Notes: generated from the sequence alone by a model not told the origin. 64,000 bases of DNA from Streptomyces sp. NBC_01723 (GCF_036246005.1 NZ_CP109171.1:248001-312000); one strand, 5' to 3'; shown: positions 1 through 8,570, numbered from the stretch's first letter. Made by a program: numbers and translations.

Positions 1-705
1 GTCGATGCGGTCCAGGTCGGCCAGGTCCCCGTGGTGGACGCGGCGCCCGTCGCGCAGCACGGTGACCTTGCTGCACACGGCGTACAGCTCGTCCAGGCGG
101 TGGCTGACGTAGATGACGGCGATGCCCTGGTCGCGCAGGCGGCGGATGACCGAGAACAGGGTCTCCACCTCCCGCGGTTCGAGGGAGGACGTCGGTTCGT
201 CCATGATGACGACCCGTGCGTCGGTGGCCACCGCGCGGGCCAGCGCCACCATCTGCTGGGCGCCGACGCCGAGGGTGCGCAGCGACTGGCGGACGTCGAC
301 GCGGACGCCGTAGGTGCGCAGGATCTCGTCGGCCTCGCGGTTCATGCGGGCGAAGTCGAGCAGGCCGAGGCGGGTGCGGGGCTCGCGGCCGAGGAAGAGG
401 TTGCGGGCCACGCTCAGCAGCGGGATGAGGTTGACCTCTTGGTAGATGGTCGAGATGCCGGCCTTCTGCGCCTCCAGCGGGGTCTCGAAGGAGACCTCCC
501 GGTCCTGGAAGGTGATACGGCCGGCGTCCGGTCGGTAGACGCCGGTGAGCAGCTTGATGAGGGTCGACTTTCCGGCGCCGTTCTCGCCGATCAGGGCGTG
601 GACCTCGCCGGCGTGCACGGTCAGGTCCACGTCGTCCAGGGCGCGGACGCCGGGGAAGGTCTTGCTCAGTCCGCGGACGGCGAGGACTTCGGCGGGGGGT
701 GCCAC
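1..705 (-). CDS. Sugar ABC transporter ATP-binding protein (partial, N-terminal 235 aa)
   Basis: N-terminal part of an ATPase that powers a monosaccharide importer of the RbsA/MglA/YtfR class; the C-terminal part lies outside the window. The reading begins at a GTG preceded by GGAGG and stays open to base 1. Visible motifs: Walker A GENGAGKST (about residues 40-48), Q-loop region IYQEVNLIP, an ABC signature region of the atypical sugar-transporter form (LGVGAQQMVALARAVA), Walker B VVIMDEPTSSL, and the H-loop YVSHRLDEL. Proteins of this class usually carry two ATPase domains in about 500 residues, so roughly half is present. It follows the binding-protein gene by 67 bp on the same strand, so the two probably form one operon continuing into permease genes to the left. 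Family assignment is firm; the sugar is not shown. Confidence 0.93.
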   Translation of the reverse strand, partial: MAPPAEVLAVRGLSKTFPGVRALDDVDLTVHAGEVHALIGENGAGKSTLIKLLTGVYRPDAGRITFQDREVSFETPLEAQKAGISTIYQEVNLIPLLSVARNLFLGREPRTRLGLLDFARMNREADEILRTYGVRVDVRQSLRTLGVGAQQMVALARAVATDARVVIMDEPTSSLEPREVETLFSVIRRLRDQGIAVIYVSHRLDELYAVCSKVTVLRDGRRVHHGDLADLDRID

Positions 706-772
706 CTGTGCCTCCAGGAAGTGTGGTGCGGGCAGGACGACGGGGCCCGGGTGTCCCGGGCCCCGTGGAGGG

Positions 773-1870
773 TCAGTAGGCCTTGCCGATGTCCTGCTTG
801 GCGTTGTCCGCGTTGTACGCGCCGTCCTCGATGACGATGTCCTGCGGCACCGCCTCGCCCTTGGTGAAGGTGTCGAGGGTCTGGAACGCCAGCGGTCCGA
901 AGCGCGGGTTGGACTCGATCACCCCGCTGATCCAGCCGTCGACGATGCCCTGAACGGCATTGCGCGTGCCGTCCACGGTGATGATGTCGACGTCACCCGC
1001 CTTCTTGCCGGCTCCCTTGAGCGCGGCCACCGCGCCCAGGCCCATCTCGTCGTTCTCCGCGTAGATGCCCTTGATGCCGGGGTTCGACTGGATGAGCTGC
1101 TCCGTGACCTGCTGGCCCTTCTCGCGGGCGAAGTCACCGGTCTGCTCGAAGACCACCTTCAGGCCGGGGGCCTTCTCGGCCACGCGGTCCTTGAAGCCCT
1201 TGGTGCGCTCGGTGGTGACGTTGTTGCCGGCCGCGCCGAGGAGGATGGCGACCTCGCCCTTGCCGCCCGTCGCCTCGATCATCTGGTCGGCGGCGCGACG
1301 TCCCTGCTCGACGAAGTCCGAGGCGATGAAGGAGACGTAGTCCTTGCAGGCCTCGGCGTTGATCTTGCGGTCGATCGTGATGATCGGGACCTTCTTCGCG
1401 GCGGCGGCCTGCAGCACCGGGTCCCAGCCGTCGGAGTTGAGCGGCGCGATGACCAGCAGGTCGGCGCCCTTGGCGAGCAGGTCCTGCACGTCGGTGATCT
1501 GCTTGGAGAACTGCGACTGGGCGTTGGCGGTGAGCAGCTTGACGCCCCGCTTCTTCGCCTCGTCCTTGATGGACTGGGTCTCGGCGATGCGGAACGGGTT
1601 CGCCTCCTTCTCGGACTGGGAGAAGCCCACGGTCGCGCCCTTCAGGTCCATCTTCTCGGCGCCGTACGCGTCGATGGCGCAGGTCTTGCTGCCCGGCTTC
1701 GGCGTGACGGCCTTCTGCTCGGCGCCGGCCGCGGACGACCCGGACTGCTTGCTGTCCGACGCGTCGTCCTCCGACTTGGCGCAGGCGGTCGCGGTGAGGG
1801 CCACGGCGGCGGCCAGGGCCACGACCACCGGGCGGCCGAGGAGGTGTGGACGGTGAGTGGTGCGCTGCAT
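773..1870 (-). CDS. Sugar ABC transporter substrate-binding lipoprotein
   Basis: Extracytoplasmic sugar-binding lipoprotein of the periplasmic-binding-protein type I fold (YtfQ/RbsB-like), 365 aa. The N-terminus has basic residues, a hydrophobic stretch and a lipobox ending at Cys30 (LTATAC), followed by a low-complexity Ser/Asp-rich linker. The mature part begins around DLKGATVGFSQSE and contains the family segments ANPFRIAETQSI, LLVIAPLNSDGW and AENDEMGLGAVAALK. It would deliver a furanose or other monosaccharide to the importer whose ATPase follows. The LacI gene and GH43 glycosidase upstream suggest an arabinan- or xylan-derived sugar, which is inference. An operator-like site lies 111-137 bp upstream of the start. 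Confidence 0.93.
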   Translation of the reverse strand: MQRTTHRPHLLGRPVVVALAAAVALTATACAKSEDDASDSKQSGSSAAGAEQKAVTPKPGSKTCAIDAYGAEKMDLKGATVGFSQSEKEANPFRIAETQSIKDEAKKRGVKLLTANAQSQFSKQITDVQDLLAKGADLLVIAPLNSDGWDPVLQAAAAKKVPIITIDRKINAEACKDYVSFIASDFVEQGRRAADQMIEATGGKGEVAILLGAAGNNVTTERTKGFKDRVAEKAPGLKVVFEQTGDFAREKGQQVTEQLIQSNPGIKGIYAENDEMGLGAVAALKGAGKKAGDVDIITVDGTRNAVQGIVDGWISGVIESNPRFGPLAFQTLDTFTKGEAVPQDIVIEDGAYNADNAKQDIGKAY

Positions 1871-2218
1871 GGTGACCCCGATCCGGGTGGCGCTGAAAGG
1901 GAATTGGGGAGCCGGACTATGTGCGACGACTACTGCTTCTCCCCCTGCGGAGGACCTTGTCCGGCCCGCCGCACAGAGGTTTTACATCGTTGCAAGGATG
2001 CTGTAAACCCCCCGTGCGCGACCTGCGATCAGAGCGTGCGGGTCGAACTCGCTTTCCAGGTGGTCCCGTTCACCGAACCCCGGCGAACACGCGGCGGCCT
2101 CTTGACTTGTTGCCGCCGTTCCGCTGAAACTGGGTCGTCGCCGCGTCTGACAACGATGTCAGTCGACCAATGCCTATGACATACGGCCCACCCCCCGGGT
2201 ACAGGTCGGTGCGTGTGT
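1871..2218. other. Intergenic region upstream of the sugar-binding protein gene
   Basis: 348 bp between the end of the LacI gene and the start of the binding-protein gene. It carries the leftward promoter region of the transporter operon and the TTTACA...TGTAAA site listed separately. I see no gene in it. Confidence 0.6.
1981..2007 (-). promoter_or_regulatory. Putative LacI-family operator upstream of the sugar transporter
   Basis: TTTACATCGTTGCAAGG at its left end and TGTAAA at its right end make an interrupted inverted repeat. The TTTACA(A/T)CG half-site recurs upstream of the LacI gene (3330) and of the GH43 gene (4696), which supports use by the local LacI repressor. Binding is inferred. 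Confidence 0.6.
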
Positions 2219-3238
2219 TCAGACGCCTTCGGCGCCACGGCCCAGCGTGCTCTCCCGCTCCACGAGCCGGTGGTCGGCCCGGAAGCGGCGCGGTTCGGCC
2301 GGCTGGCCGCCCAGCCGGGCCAGTACCGACTCCACCGCGAGCCGGCCGATGGCCTCCTTGTCCGGCGACACCGAGGTGAGCGTCACCGCACCGAACCGGC
2401 CCTCGACCACGTCGTCGAATCCGACGACCGCGATGTCCTCGGGCACCCGCAGCCCTCGCGCGTGCAGGACGCGCATCGCCCCGATGGCCACGAGGTCGTT
2501 GTAGGCGAAGACCGCGTCGGGCCGCCGGCCGGCCTCCAGGATCCGGGCCATGGCGGCCGCGCCGTCCGCGTGTCCCCAGCCGTCGGTGGCGGCGACGAGT
2601 CCGTCGTCGGCCGGGAGCCCGGCGGCGGCCAGTTCCTCGCGCCAGCCGCGCACACGGAGCTGGGCGGGTTCACTGCGTCCGCGCCGGTCGCCGATGAACG
2701 CCACCTCCCGGCGGCCGAGGCCGATCAGGTGGCGCACCGCGGTCCGGGCCGCCGCGACGTTGTCGATGGCGATGTGGTCGTAGGGCAGGTCGTAGTCCCG
2801 CTCGCCGAGGAGCACCAGCGGCACGTTCTCCGTGCGGTCGCGCAGGTCCTCCGTCTCCAGTTCGATGGGGCTGAGGATGAGCCCGTCGATCACCCGGGCC
2901 CGGAACCCCTGGCTGACCAGGATCTCCTGCTCCCGCAGCCCCCCGGTGTGGTCGAGGAGCACGGTGTAGTCGTGCGCGGCGGCGGCGTCGATGACGGCGG
3001 CGGCCAGCTCGGCGAAGTAGGGGTTCCCCAGCTCGGGCAGGGCGAGCGCGATGATGCCGGTGCGTCCCTTGCGCAGGTGGCGTGCCGTCAGGTTCGGCCG
3101 GTAACCCAGCTCGTCGATGGAGCGTTGGACGCGCTCCCGCATTCCGGCGGTGACGTAGGGATAGTCGTTCACCACGTTGGAGACGGTCTTGACGGAGACC
3201 CCCGCGTGCGCGGCGACGTCCTTGAGGCTGACCCGCAC
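2219..3238 (-). CDS. LacI-family transcriptional repressor
   Basis: DNA-binding repressor that responds to a sugar, 339 aa. The start chosen is the GTG followed by SLKDVAAHAGVSVKTVS because GGAGG lies a few bases upstream and the helix-turn-helix then starts at residue 3 as is normal for the family; longer in-frame extensions have no family resemblance. Residues 3-50 form the HTH plus hinge (NVVNDYPYVTAGMRERV, RPNLTARHLRKGRTG). The rest is the periplasmic-binding-protein-like sensor domain, ending with the characteristic VVGFDDV segment and PDKEAIGRLAVE near the C-terminus. It sits between the transporter and the GH43 gene, all leftward, and its own upstream region contains the shared operator, suggesting autoregulation and control of the neighbours. 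Confidence 0.94.
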   Translation of the reverse strand: MRVSLKDVAAHAGVSVKTVSNVVNDYPYVTAGMRERVQRSIDELGYRPNLTARHLRKGRTGIIALALPELGNPYFAELAAAVIDAAAAHDYTVLLDHTGGLREQEILVSQGFRARVIDGLILSPIELETEDLRDRTENVPLVLLGERDYDLPYDHIAIDNVAAARTAVRHLIGLGRREVAFIGDRRGRSEPAQLRVRGWREELAAAGLPADDGLVAATDGWGHADGAAAMARILEAGRRPDAVFAYNDLVAIGAMRVLHARGLRVPEDIAVVGFDDVVEGRFGAVTLTSVSPDKEAIGRLAVESVLARLGGQPAEPRRFRADHRLVERESTLGRGAEGV

Positions 3239-3329
3239 GTCGAATCCCTCCGAAGCGTCCCCACTCGGTGTTCGGCGCGGGGCCGGTGTGTCCCCACGGT
3301 GAGCCGGACTCCAAGCCCCTGGGCACGAG

Positions 3330-3346
3330 TTTACAACGTTATACAG
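3330..3346 (-). promoter_or_regulatory. Putative LacI-family operator upstream of the repressor gene
   Basis: TTTACAACGTTATACAG, 92 bp upstream of the LacI start. The core AACGTT is palindromic, and the left half matches the sites at 1981 and 4696. Likely an autoregulatory operator (inference). Confidence 0.6.
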
Positions 3347-3440
3347 CTCGTCTCCCGGCGCTGACAAGCATGGTGACCGACGGCACCGGACTATCCGGGA
3401 TGGTCGCACACACCGCCGGGAGGCGGGCCGCACGGGCGGG

Positions 3441-4511
3441 CTACTCGAAGAACTTGAGGCTCCAGCCGGTGTCGTTGTTCGGGCCGGGGACGTTGGCGCG
3501 GCTGTAGGTGGTGTTCCCCCACCAGGCGAAGGTGCCGGTGTACCAGTACCGGTTCTCCCAGGAGTACGGCGTGCCCTTCGGCACCGCGTGGAACATCAGG
3601 GGGAATCGCGGCCCGGCGGGCGGGCTCGTGGCGATGTCGCCGTCGAGCAGTACGAAGGTGTGGTGGCCGGGGCCGTTGACGTGCAGGGTCGGGTCCCAGC
3701 CGGACATCATGGTGGCGCGGTTCGAGCCGAAGAGGCAGCCGTTGGACTTGTACCAGTCCCACACGTACGTCGGGTCGCCGCCGGACCGCAGCCGCAGGTC
3801 GGCGAGGCAGTACTGGTCGCTCCAGCTGCCGTTGGCGGAGTACGCGATGTGCAGTTGGCCGTTGGGGTCCTTGATGGGCTCGGGCCCCTCGTTGATGTAC
3901 GGGTTGCCGACCACCCGCTCCCAGCTCTCCCGCGGCTGCGAGATGACGTGGCGCGCGCCGGTGGGCGTGGTGGGGCTGCTCATCCGCGCGATGTACAGGT
4001 TCTGCTCGACGTTGGTGTCGCCGGCCCAGCCGGACCACACGAACCATCGCTGCCCTTTGAACGTGAACAGGGTGCCGTCGATGGCCCACTTGTCGTCCGG
4101 CAGCGCCAGCTTCGTCTCGGCGGTGTATCCGCTGTCCGCAGAGGCGGAGCTGATGACGTACATCCGGTGGGCGGCGCCGCGGCCGGCCGAGAAGTAGATG
4201 TAGTAGCGGCCGCCGTCCCGCACGATCTCGGGGGCCCACACCTCCCCGCGGTTCCGGGTGTCCGACCAGACCTGGCGGGCGGGCGCCGAGGCCAGTGCGG
4301 CCGTCGACGGGGCCTGGCGCACGACGATGCCGCCGCCCGCCGACTGCACGGAGACGTAGGTGCTGCCGACGCGCAGGACGCTGGGGTCGGCGGCACGCAG
4401 CCCGGTCTGGTCGGCGGTGGCGGGCTCGGCGGACGCCAGGGACAGCGCGGCCGCGAGGATGCCGGAGAGGCCGAAGGCGACGGCGGCGTGGAGCAGGCGA
4501 ATAGGTTTCAT
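3441..4511 (-). CDS. Secreted GH43-family glycosidase (arabinan/xylan side-chain type)
   Basis: Exported plant polysaccharide hydrolase, 356 aa. The start is the ATG giving MKPIRLLHAAVAFGLSG, which creates a proper signal peptide (cleavage about ASAEPATA). Mature-protein motifs fit the five-bladed beta-propeller of glycoside hydrolase family 43: ADPSVLRVG (catalytic base Asp), WAPEIVRDGGRYYIYFSAG, WAIDGTLF (Asp setting the pKa) and NEGPEPIKDPNG (acid Glu). Substrate subfamily cannot be settled by eye; an arabinofuranosidase or arabinanase is most likely. It shares an operator-like site with the LacI gene and the sugar transporter, consistent with degrading a polymer and importing the released sugar. 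Confidence 0.9.
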   Translation of the reverse strand: MKPIRLLHAAVAFGLSGILAAALSLASAEPATADQTGLRAADPSVLRVGSTYVSVQSAGGGIVVRQAPSTAALASAPARQVWSDTRNRGEVWAPEIVRDGGRYYIYFSAGRGAAHRMYVISSASADSGYTAETKLALPDDKWAIDGTLFTFKGQRWFVWSGWAGDTNVEQNLYIARMSSPTTPTGARHVISQPRESWERVVGNPYINEGPEPIKDPNGQLHIAYSANGSWSDQYCLADLRLRSGGDPTYVWDWYKSNGCLFGSNRATMMSGWDPTLHVNGPGHHTFVLLDGDIATSPPAGPRFPLMFHAVPKGTPYSWENRYWYTGTFAWWGNTTYSRANVPGPNNDTGWSLKFFE

Positions 4512-4695
4512 GGTCCCGTTCCCTGATCGGTCTCCTGTTCGACGCCGGCCCGGCCGTGGCGTGGCGGGTCGGGCCTGGCATCCGGTCAGCAACGGGCCGG
4601 CGGAGTCTGTGGGGTCGGCCCGGGACCGTCGAGCGGGTTGTCGGTGCGGTCGGCACGTACGTCGAGGGGGTGCGCCGAGCGGCTCGCATGGGGCA

Positions 4696-4712
4696 TTTAC
4701 ATCGATGGAAGC
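4696..4712 (-). promoter_or_regulatory. Putative LacI-family operator upstream of the GH43 gene
   Basis: TTTACATCGATGGAAGC, 185 bp upstream of the GH43 start; its first nine bases equal those of the transporter site at 1981. Third member of the local operator set. Confidence 0.55.
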
Positions 4713-4875
4713 AGACTGTCACAGGATCGCGACGGGCACTGGGCATGTCAACAAGTCCGACACGAAGCCGTGTCTGCTCAGTCCCCCGGGGACCGGGATG
4801 GCGAGGGATGGCCGGACTCGGAGCGGTCGCGTCGGCCCTGGCAGGCGGCCGGGAACCGTCCATCGCCGCTGGGAG

Positions 4876-4903
4876 ATCCTCTCCGGGACATCCTCTCCGG
4901 GAC
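4876..4903. repeat. 14-bp tandem duplication
   Basis: ATCCTCTCCGGGAC occurs twice head to tail, followed by a third partial copy (ATCCTT). Short non-coding duplication; no function evident. Confidence 0.7.
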
Positions 4904-5081
4904 ATCCTTGAGGCAGGAGCACGCGGCGACGTGGCCTGGCCTTCCGGCCGAGTGCGCCCGAGCACTGGTGGTATGTGCCCCTGGAGGCCCTGTGGGCAGC
5001 ACGGATCCACGCTGGTCCGCACGGGCCTCCGCGCTGAGCGCTCCGCGTGCGTGCCGTCGTCGTCCGGCCCACCCTGAGACC

Positions 5082-5294
5082 ATGAGCGAGCAGCCGATCG
5101 TCGTCTACCCCGCCGGAGCGGACAGCGGCAGACGCGTCCGCATCAACGGTCACTTCGTCGGCATCGCCTACACCACCACCGACATCGCGGCCTTCATCCA
5201 GGAGGCCGGGTTACAGGATTTCGACGACATGGACGTCGTCCGGTCCAAGGGCATCGAATGGCGGGGCGAGGGGCCCGACGACTGGGACGCATGA
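5082..5294 (+). CDS. Small conserved hypothetical protein (70 aa)
   Basis: A 70-residue acidic protein without signal peptide or membrane segment. The start is the ATG giving MSEQPIVVYPAGADSGRRV. The codon pattern is strongly actinobacterial (G/C third positions). The middle reads as a short beta-alpha unit (RVRINGHFVGIAYTTTDIAAFIQEAGL) and the tail is acidic (GPDDWDA). It resembles small uncharacterised Streptomyces proteins; no function can be assigned. It converges on the leftward I36-like gene, 89 bp away. Confidence 0.75.
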   Translation: MSEQPIVVYPAGADSGRRVRINGHFVGIAYTTTDIAAFIQEAGLQDFDDMDVVRSKGIEWRGEGPDDWDA

Positions 5295-5383
5295 CTGCCC
5301 CGTCGGGCTCCCCACCCGCCTACCATCCGCCGTGTCTCAGCGCATCTTCTGATGGGCCGGACTCGGGTCGGGTCGGACGGCCG

Positions 5384-5854
5384 TCACACCGCGTAGGCGC
5401 TGCACGAGGTGCGGTCGACCCAGATGTGGGCGCTGATGCTGTTGTTGGCGCTGCCGAAGATCGGGTCCTCCATGAAGTAGTCGTCGCTGAGGTTCGAGGC
5501 GTAGCCCTCCGCCCGGGTCAGGCAGATGTGGGGGTCGAAGCCGGAGGAGCTGGTGCGGAACGCGAAGAACTTGACCTCCGAGTAGCGGCCCATGTTCAGG
5601 ACCGAGGAGGCCCTGTTGTCGTCGGATCCCTGGAAGCTGCTCGCGGAGTCGCCCCAGTCCTGGTCGTTGCCGACCGCGAGGCCGAGCTGTCCCTCGCAGT
5701 TGGCGCCGTTGTAGGCGTACATGTAACCGGCGCGCGCCGATTCGTAGTTGTCGGCGCAGGTGGCCGCCGCGGCGGCGGACGCGCCGGGCACGGGGCCGAG
5801 GAGGCTGATGCCGGCGAACACGGCCACGGCGGCCGCGGCAGAAATTTTGCGCAT
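5384..5854 (-). CDS. Secreted peptidase-inhibitor I36 / crystallin-like protein
   Basis: Exported small protein, 156 aa, with a classic signal peptide (MRKISAAAAVAVFAGISLLG, cleavage near GASAAAAA). The mature region has paired cysteines and the pattern YMYAYNGANCEGQ ... DDNRASSVLNMG seen in Streptomyces small secreted proteins of the I36 peptidase-inhibitor or beta/gamma-crystallin type. The C-terminal part (FFAFRTSSSGFDPHICLTRAE, VDRTSCSAYAV) is less typical. Start supported by AAGGAG. It follows the lipoprotein gene by 39 bp on the same strand. A protease-inhibitor role is a family-level guess. Confidence 0.72.
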   Translation of the reverse strand: MRKISAAAAVAVFAGISLLGPVPGASAAAAATCADNYESARAGYMYAYNGANCEGQLGLAVGNDQDWGDSASSFQGSDDNRASSVLNMGRYSEVKFFAFRTSSSGFDPHICLTRAEGYASNLSDDYFMEDPIFGSANNSISAHIWVDRTSCSAYAV

Positions 5855-5893
5855 GGTGGATCTCCTTGAGTGGGTGTGATGGCGGTGCCGGCG

Positions 5894-6787
5894 TCAGGAC
5901 AGGACGTCGTCGGCCTGGCGCAGGGCGTGCAGGCGCATCGTGCGGTAGGCGTCCCTCTGCTTCACGTACCTCTTGAGTACGTTCTCCCGGTACGAGGTCT
6001 CCAGGGCGCGCATGGTCCGGGCGAGGGAGGTCTTCCCGGCACAGGTCGCGTCGAGCACCGCCAGTGTCCTGTCGAACCTGTGGGCCTCGGCGGACGGCAT
6101 GTCCGCCGTGGCCCTGACACGTTCCTGGCGGAGCCGGCCGGGGTCGTCGAAGGGGCGGCCGGCCTCCTTCATGCAGCGCGCCCACTGTGCGACCGGCTTC
6201 GTGAGCCGACTGTCCTCCATGAGGTCCCGGCCGTAGAGCGGCAGGATGCCCTCGATGGTCTTGCGGACCGCGAACCACTTCTCGGCGTCACCGTAGAGCG
6301 TGGAGCGTGCCTGGTTGGCACACCCGCCGCGCGGCGCGTCCACCGTGCCCGCCCCGCCCGGCAGTTCGGTGCTCATCCGGTTCCGGTGGTCGCCGTCCAG
6401 GGCCTTGTTGTAGGCGGCTCGCTCCCGGGGGCGCAGCTCGTTGATGTGGACGGTGGTCGGGTCGGTCCTGCGGATCTCTTCGCCGCGTTCCTCGAAGACG
6501 CGGCCATAGCCGTACTTCCGCGCCCAGTCCACGTCGTCGGTGACGTAGCGGCCGGCCCTCCGCTCGTCGACGCCGGGGACCGGCAACTCCCAGTACGGGT
6601 AGCCCTTCGCGGCCATGCACTCCTTCACCAGCCGCTCCTCTGCGCGCCCGATGCGGATCTCCTCCCGGACGGTGAGGTCCCGGACCTTTGTGTTCGAGAC
6701 GGTCTGCCGTTCCGCCGGGGCGTGGCAGCCGGCCGCGCAGCACACCGCCGCGGCGAGGGCGGCGGCGACGAGGGTTTTCTTCCTCAC
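5894..6787 (-). CDS. Putative secreted lipoprotein, unknown function
   Basis: A 297-aa lipoprotein. The GTG start gives VRKKTLVAAALAAAVCCAAGC, with a lipobox ending in Cys21 (CAAGC), and is preceded by AAAGGTGA. The mature part is charged and alpha-helical, with paired cysteine-containing stretches spaced like a repeated unit: VKECMAAKGYPYWELP near the start and VAQWARCMKEAGRPFDDP later, each of the form C-M-x-x-x-G-x-P. I do not recognise an enzymatic domain; similar Streptomyces lipoproteins with a C-M-K/A-x-x-G motif are uncharacterised. The I36-like gene follows 39 bp downstream, so the two are probably cotranscribed. Confidence 0.8.
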   Translation of the reverse strand: MRKKTLVAAALAAAVCCAAGCHAPAERQTVSNTKVRDLTVREEIRIGRAEERLVKECMAAKGYPYWELPVPGVDERRAGRYVTDDVDWARKYGYGRVFEERGEEIRRTDPTTVHINELRPRERAAYNKALDGDHRNRMSTELPGGAGTVDAPRGGCANQARSTLYGDAEKWFAVRKTIEGILPLYGRDLMEDSRLTKPVAQWARCMKEAGRPFDDPGRLRQERVRATADMPSAEAHRFDRTLAVLDATCAGKTSLARTMRALETSYRENVLKRYVKQRDAYRTMRLHALRQADDVLS

Positions 6788-7119
6788 GAACGTGTCACCT
6801 TTCCCGGCCGGAGGATCGGCGGCCTGTGCGCCGGGACTCCGGGACGTGCCGTGGAAGACCCTAGGGCGGTCGTGGGGAGGAGGCTTTGTCGTGCGTGCGG
6901 AGTCCTTTGTCAGGCGTGCGCGAACGTGTGCGCCACGCCGTCGCCGGCCCGTGAGGGGCGGGCGGAGCCCCGCGGTGACATGCCGGAGACGCTGGTCAGC
7001 GCGAGGGCTTCGGGTCAGAATGAGGCCGGGATCCGTCCGTGCCGAGGGGGACTTGTGGGGGAACGGGCCGAGCAGCCGCGGGGGCGGCGCCACGACCGGC
7101 GCAACGGGAGGTCTGCCTC
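6788..7119. other. Divergent intergenic region (lipoprotein / AraC regulator)
   Basis: 332 bp between divergent starts, expected to hold both promoters. I could not pick a confident promoter or operator. Confidence 0.5.
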
Positions 7120-8091
7120 ATGAGTCCGGTTCTGGACACGGCGTTCGTTTCGCCGCGGGACCGGGAGGAGGTGGTCCGGCATGCCGTGTGGGAGTCCCTG
7201 GTGGCGGTCGACATCGACCACCGGCCGCCGGTCGAGGGGATCTCCGTCCGCATCGGGCTCGGCGCCGTCGGGCCCCTGAGGTTCTGTTCGGCGCGGGCGT
7301 CCGCGGTCACCGTCCGGCGGACGGAGCGGCTGGCCCGGCAGGACGAGGAACCGGCCGTTTTCCTCGGCCTCCAGGTGGCCGGCACCAGCCTCGTGGTGCA
7401 GAACGGCCGTGAGTGCGTGCTGGAGCCGGGCCAGTTGGCCGTCTACGAGTCGATCTCTCCCTATACGCTGCTCTTCGACAACGGTGTCGACCACCACTTC
7501 CTGCGCTTCCCCCGCTCATCGCTCGCGTTGCCGGACCGGTTGCTCCGGGAGACCGGCGCGGTGGCGATGGGAGCCGACAACCCCGTCGCACCGCTCGCCT
7601 TCAGTTACTTCTCCCAGCTGGCCGTCACCGACGCCCTGCACCAGGGCGGGCAGGCCGACGCCGTCGTGGAGCCCAGTGTCGAACTCCTGCGCGCGGTCCT
7701 CACCACCCAGTACGGCAACTCCGGCCGGGCCAAGGGCCCGTTGGAGGTCACACTGGGCCTGCGGATCACCCAGTTCATGAGGGAGCACCTGGCGGACGCC
7801 GATCTGTCGGCGGCCCGGATCGCCGCCGCGCACGGCATCTCCGTGCGCCACCTCTACGCCGTCCTGGCCCGCTCGGGCATCAGCCTCGGAGACTGGATCC
7901 GTACCCGCCGCCTCGCCGAATGCCGGCGGGAACTGGCCGGCCCGGCCGGTCGTCGGCGGACCGTCGCGGCGGTCGGCCGCAGCTGGGGCTTCGTGAACGC
8001 CACGCATTTCAGCAAGATCTTCAAGCGGACGTACGGCATGTCGCCCCGGGAGTGGCGCGACCAGAACCGGGCCGGTCCGGCGGACGGTTGA
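7120..8091 (+). CDS. AraC/XylS-family transcriptional regulator
   Basis: 323-aa regulator. The start is the ATG of MSPVLDTAFVSPRDREEV, 8 bp after GGGAGG. Residues about 25-190 form an AraC-binding-like cupin sensor of the actinobacterial type (ERLARQDEEPAVFLGLQVAGT, GQLAVYESISPYTLLFDNG, FLRFPRSSLALP). Residues about 220-320 are the two-HTH AraC DNA-binding domain (ADLSAARIAAAHGISVRHL; the closing signature WGFVNATHFSKIFKRTYGMSPREWR). It is transcribed away from the lipoprotein/I36-like pair, which may be its target. A strong hairpin follows 104 bp after the stop. Confidence 0.93.
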   Translation: MSPVLDTAFVSPRDREEVVRHAVWESLVAVDIDHRPPVEGISVRIGLGAVGPLRFCSARASAVTVRRTERLARQDEEPAVFLGLQVAGTSLVVQNGRECVLEPGQLAVYESISPYTLLFDNGVDHHFLRFPRSSLALPDRLLRETGAVAMGADNPVAPLAFSYFSQLAVTDALHQGGQADAVVEPSVELLRAVLTTQYGNSGRAKGPLEVTLGLRITQFMREHLADADLSAARIAAAHGISVRHLYAVLARSGISLGDWIRTRRLAECRRELAGPAGRRRTVAAVGRSWGFVNATHFSKIFKRTYGMSPREWRDQNRAGPADG

Positions 8092-8194
8092 GCGGGTGAC
8101 TGAGAGGCGCGCGTCCAACCCTTGCCGACACACGGATGTGAGCGCGTCAGAAGCCTTGCCGCCGACGCGCGGTCGGGGCGGCGATGGACGCGTG

Positions 8195-8245
8195 AGCGCC
8201 GTGCGGGGAGGACGCGATCTCGCGATGGCCTCCCCGCACGGCGCT
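8195..8245. terminator. Long perfect hairpin between convergent genes
   Basis: Arms 8195-8211 and 8229-8245 are exact reverse complements (17 bp, G/C-rich) around a 17-nt loop. It lies after the AraC gene and before the end of the convergent DUF6355-like gene, so it probably terminates rightward transcription. Confidence 0.75.
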
Positions 8246-8255
8246 GGGTGTTACG

Positions 8256-8275
8256 GCCCCGTCAGGTGACGGGGC
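8256..8275 (-). terminator. Hairpin after the DUF6355-like gene
   Basis: GCCCCGTCA and TGACGGGGC are exact complements separated by two bases, 7 bp beyond the leftward stop codon. Likely a terminator for the leftward gene. Confidence 0.6.
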
Positions 8276-8282
8276 TTCCCGG

Positions 8283-8570
8283 TCAGCAGGTGCGGCCGGT
8301 GTACCAGGCGCCGTCGACACCTGAGCTGGAGCCGATCCAGGTCACGCCCGGGCCCACGCACTGTTCGCTGTTCGGCCCCCAGTCGTCGATCTCGATGATG
8401 ATGCGTGAGCCGTCCGAGGTGCAGTGGTTGTAGTAGGCGTCGGAGGCGGTCTCGTAGAAGCCGCAGGGGTTCGCGGCTGCGGGGCCCGCGGTCAGGGTGA
8501 CCGCACCGGCGGACGCGAGGACGAGAGCGACGGAGCCGAGGGCACTGGTCGCGATACGACGAAGACGCAA
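8283..8570 (-). CDS. Small secreted Cys-containing protein, DUF6355-like
   Basis: 95-aa exported protein with a TTG start behind GGGAG and a signal peptide (MRLRRIATSALGSVALVLAS, cleavage near GPAAA). The mature 60 residues start NPCGFYETASDAYYNHC and end AWYTGRTC, with four cysteines that could form two disulfides. The N-P-C-G-F-Y-E ... Y-N-H-C pattern resembles the DUF6355 family, which is annotated in databases as linked to natural-product loci without a defined activity. No biosynthetic cluster is next to it here. Confidence 0.7.
   Translation of the reverse strand: MRLRRIATSALGSVALVLASAGAVTLTAGPAAANPCGFYETASDAYYNHCTSDGSRIIIEIDDWGPNSEQCVGPGVTWIGSSSGVDGAWYTGRTC

Larger units (their letters stand above)
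4512..5081. other. Intergenic region between the GH43 gene and a small rightward gene
   Basis: 570 bp without a convincing gene. It contains the operator-like site at 4696-4712 for the leftward GH43 gene and a 14-bp tandem duplication at 4876-4903. Open frames here have no ribosome site or family resemblance. Confidence 0.55.

Noticed and set aside
31..834. Long open frame on the plus strand opposite the sugar ABC transporter genes
   Set aside because: Antisense shadow in high-GC DNA; the minus-strand frame shows clear Walker and signature motifs.
4876..4903. CRISPR-like repeat
   Set aside because: Only two head-to-tail 14-bp copies with no spacers.
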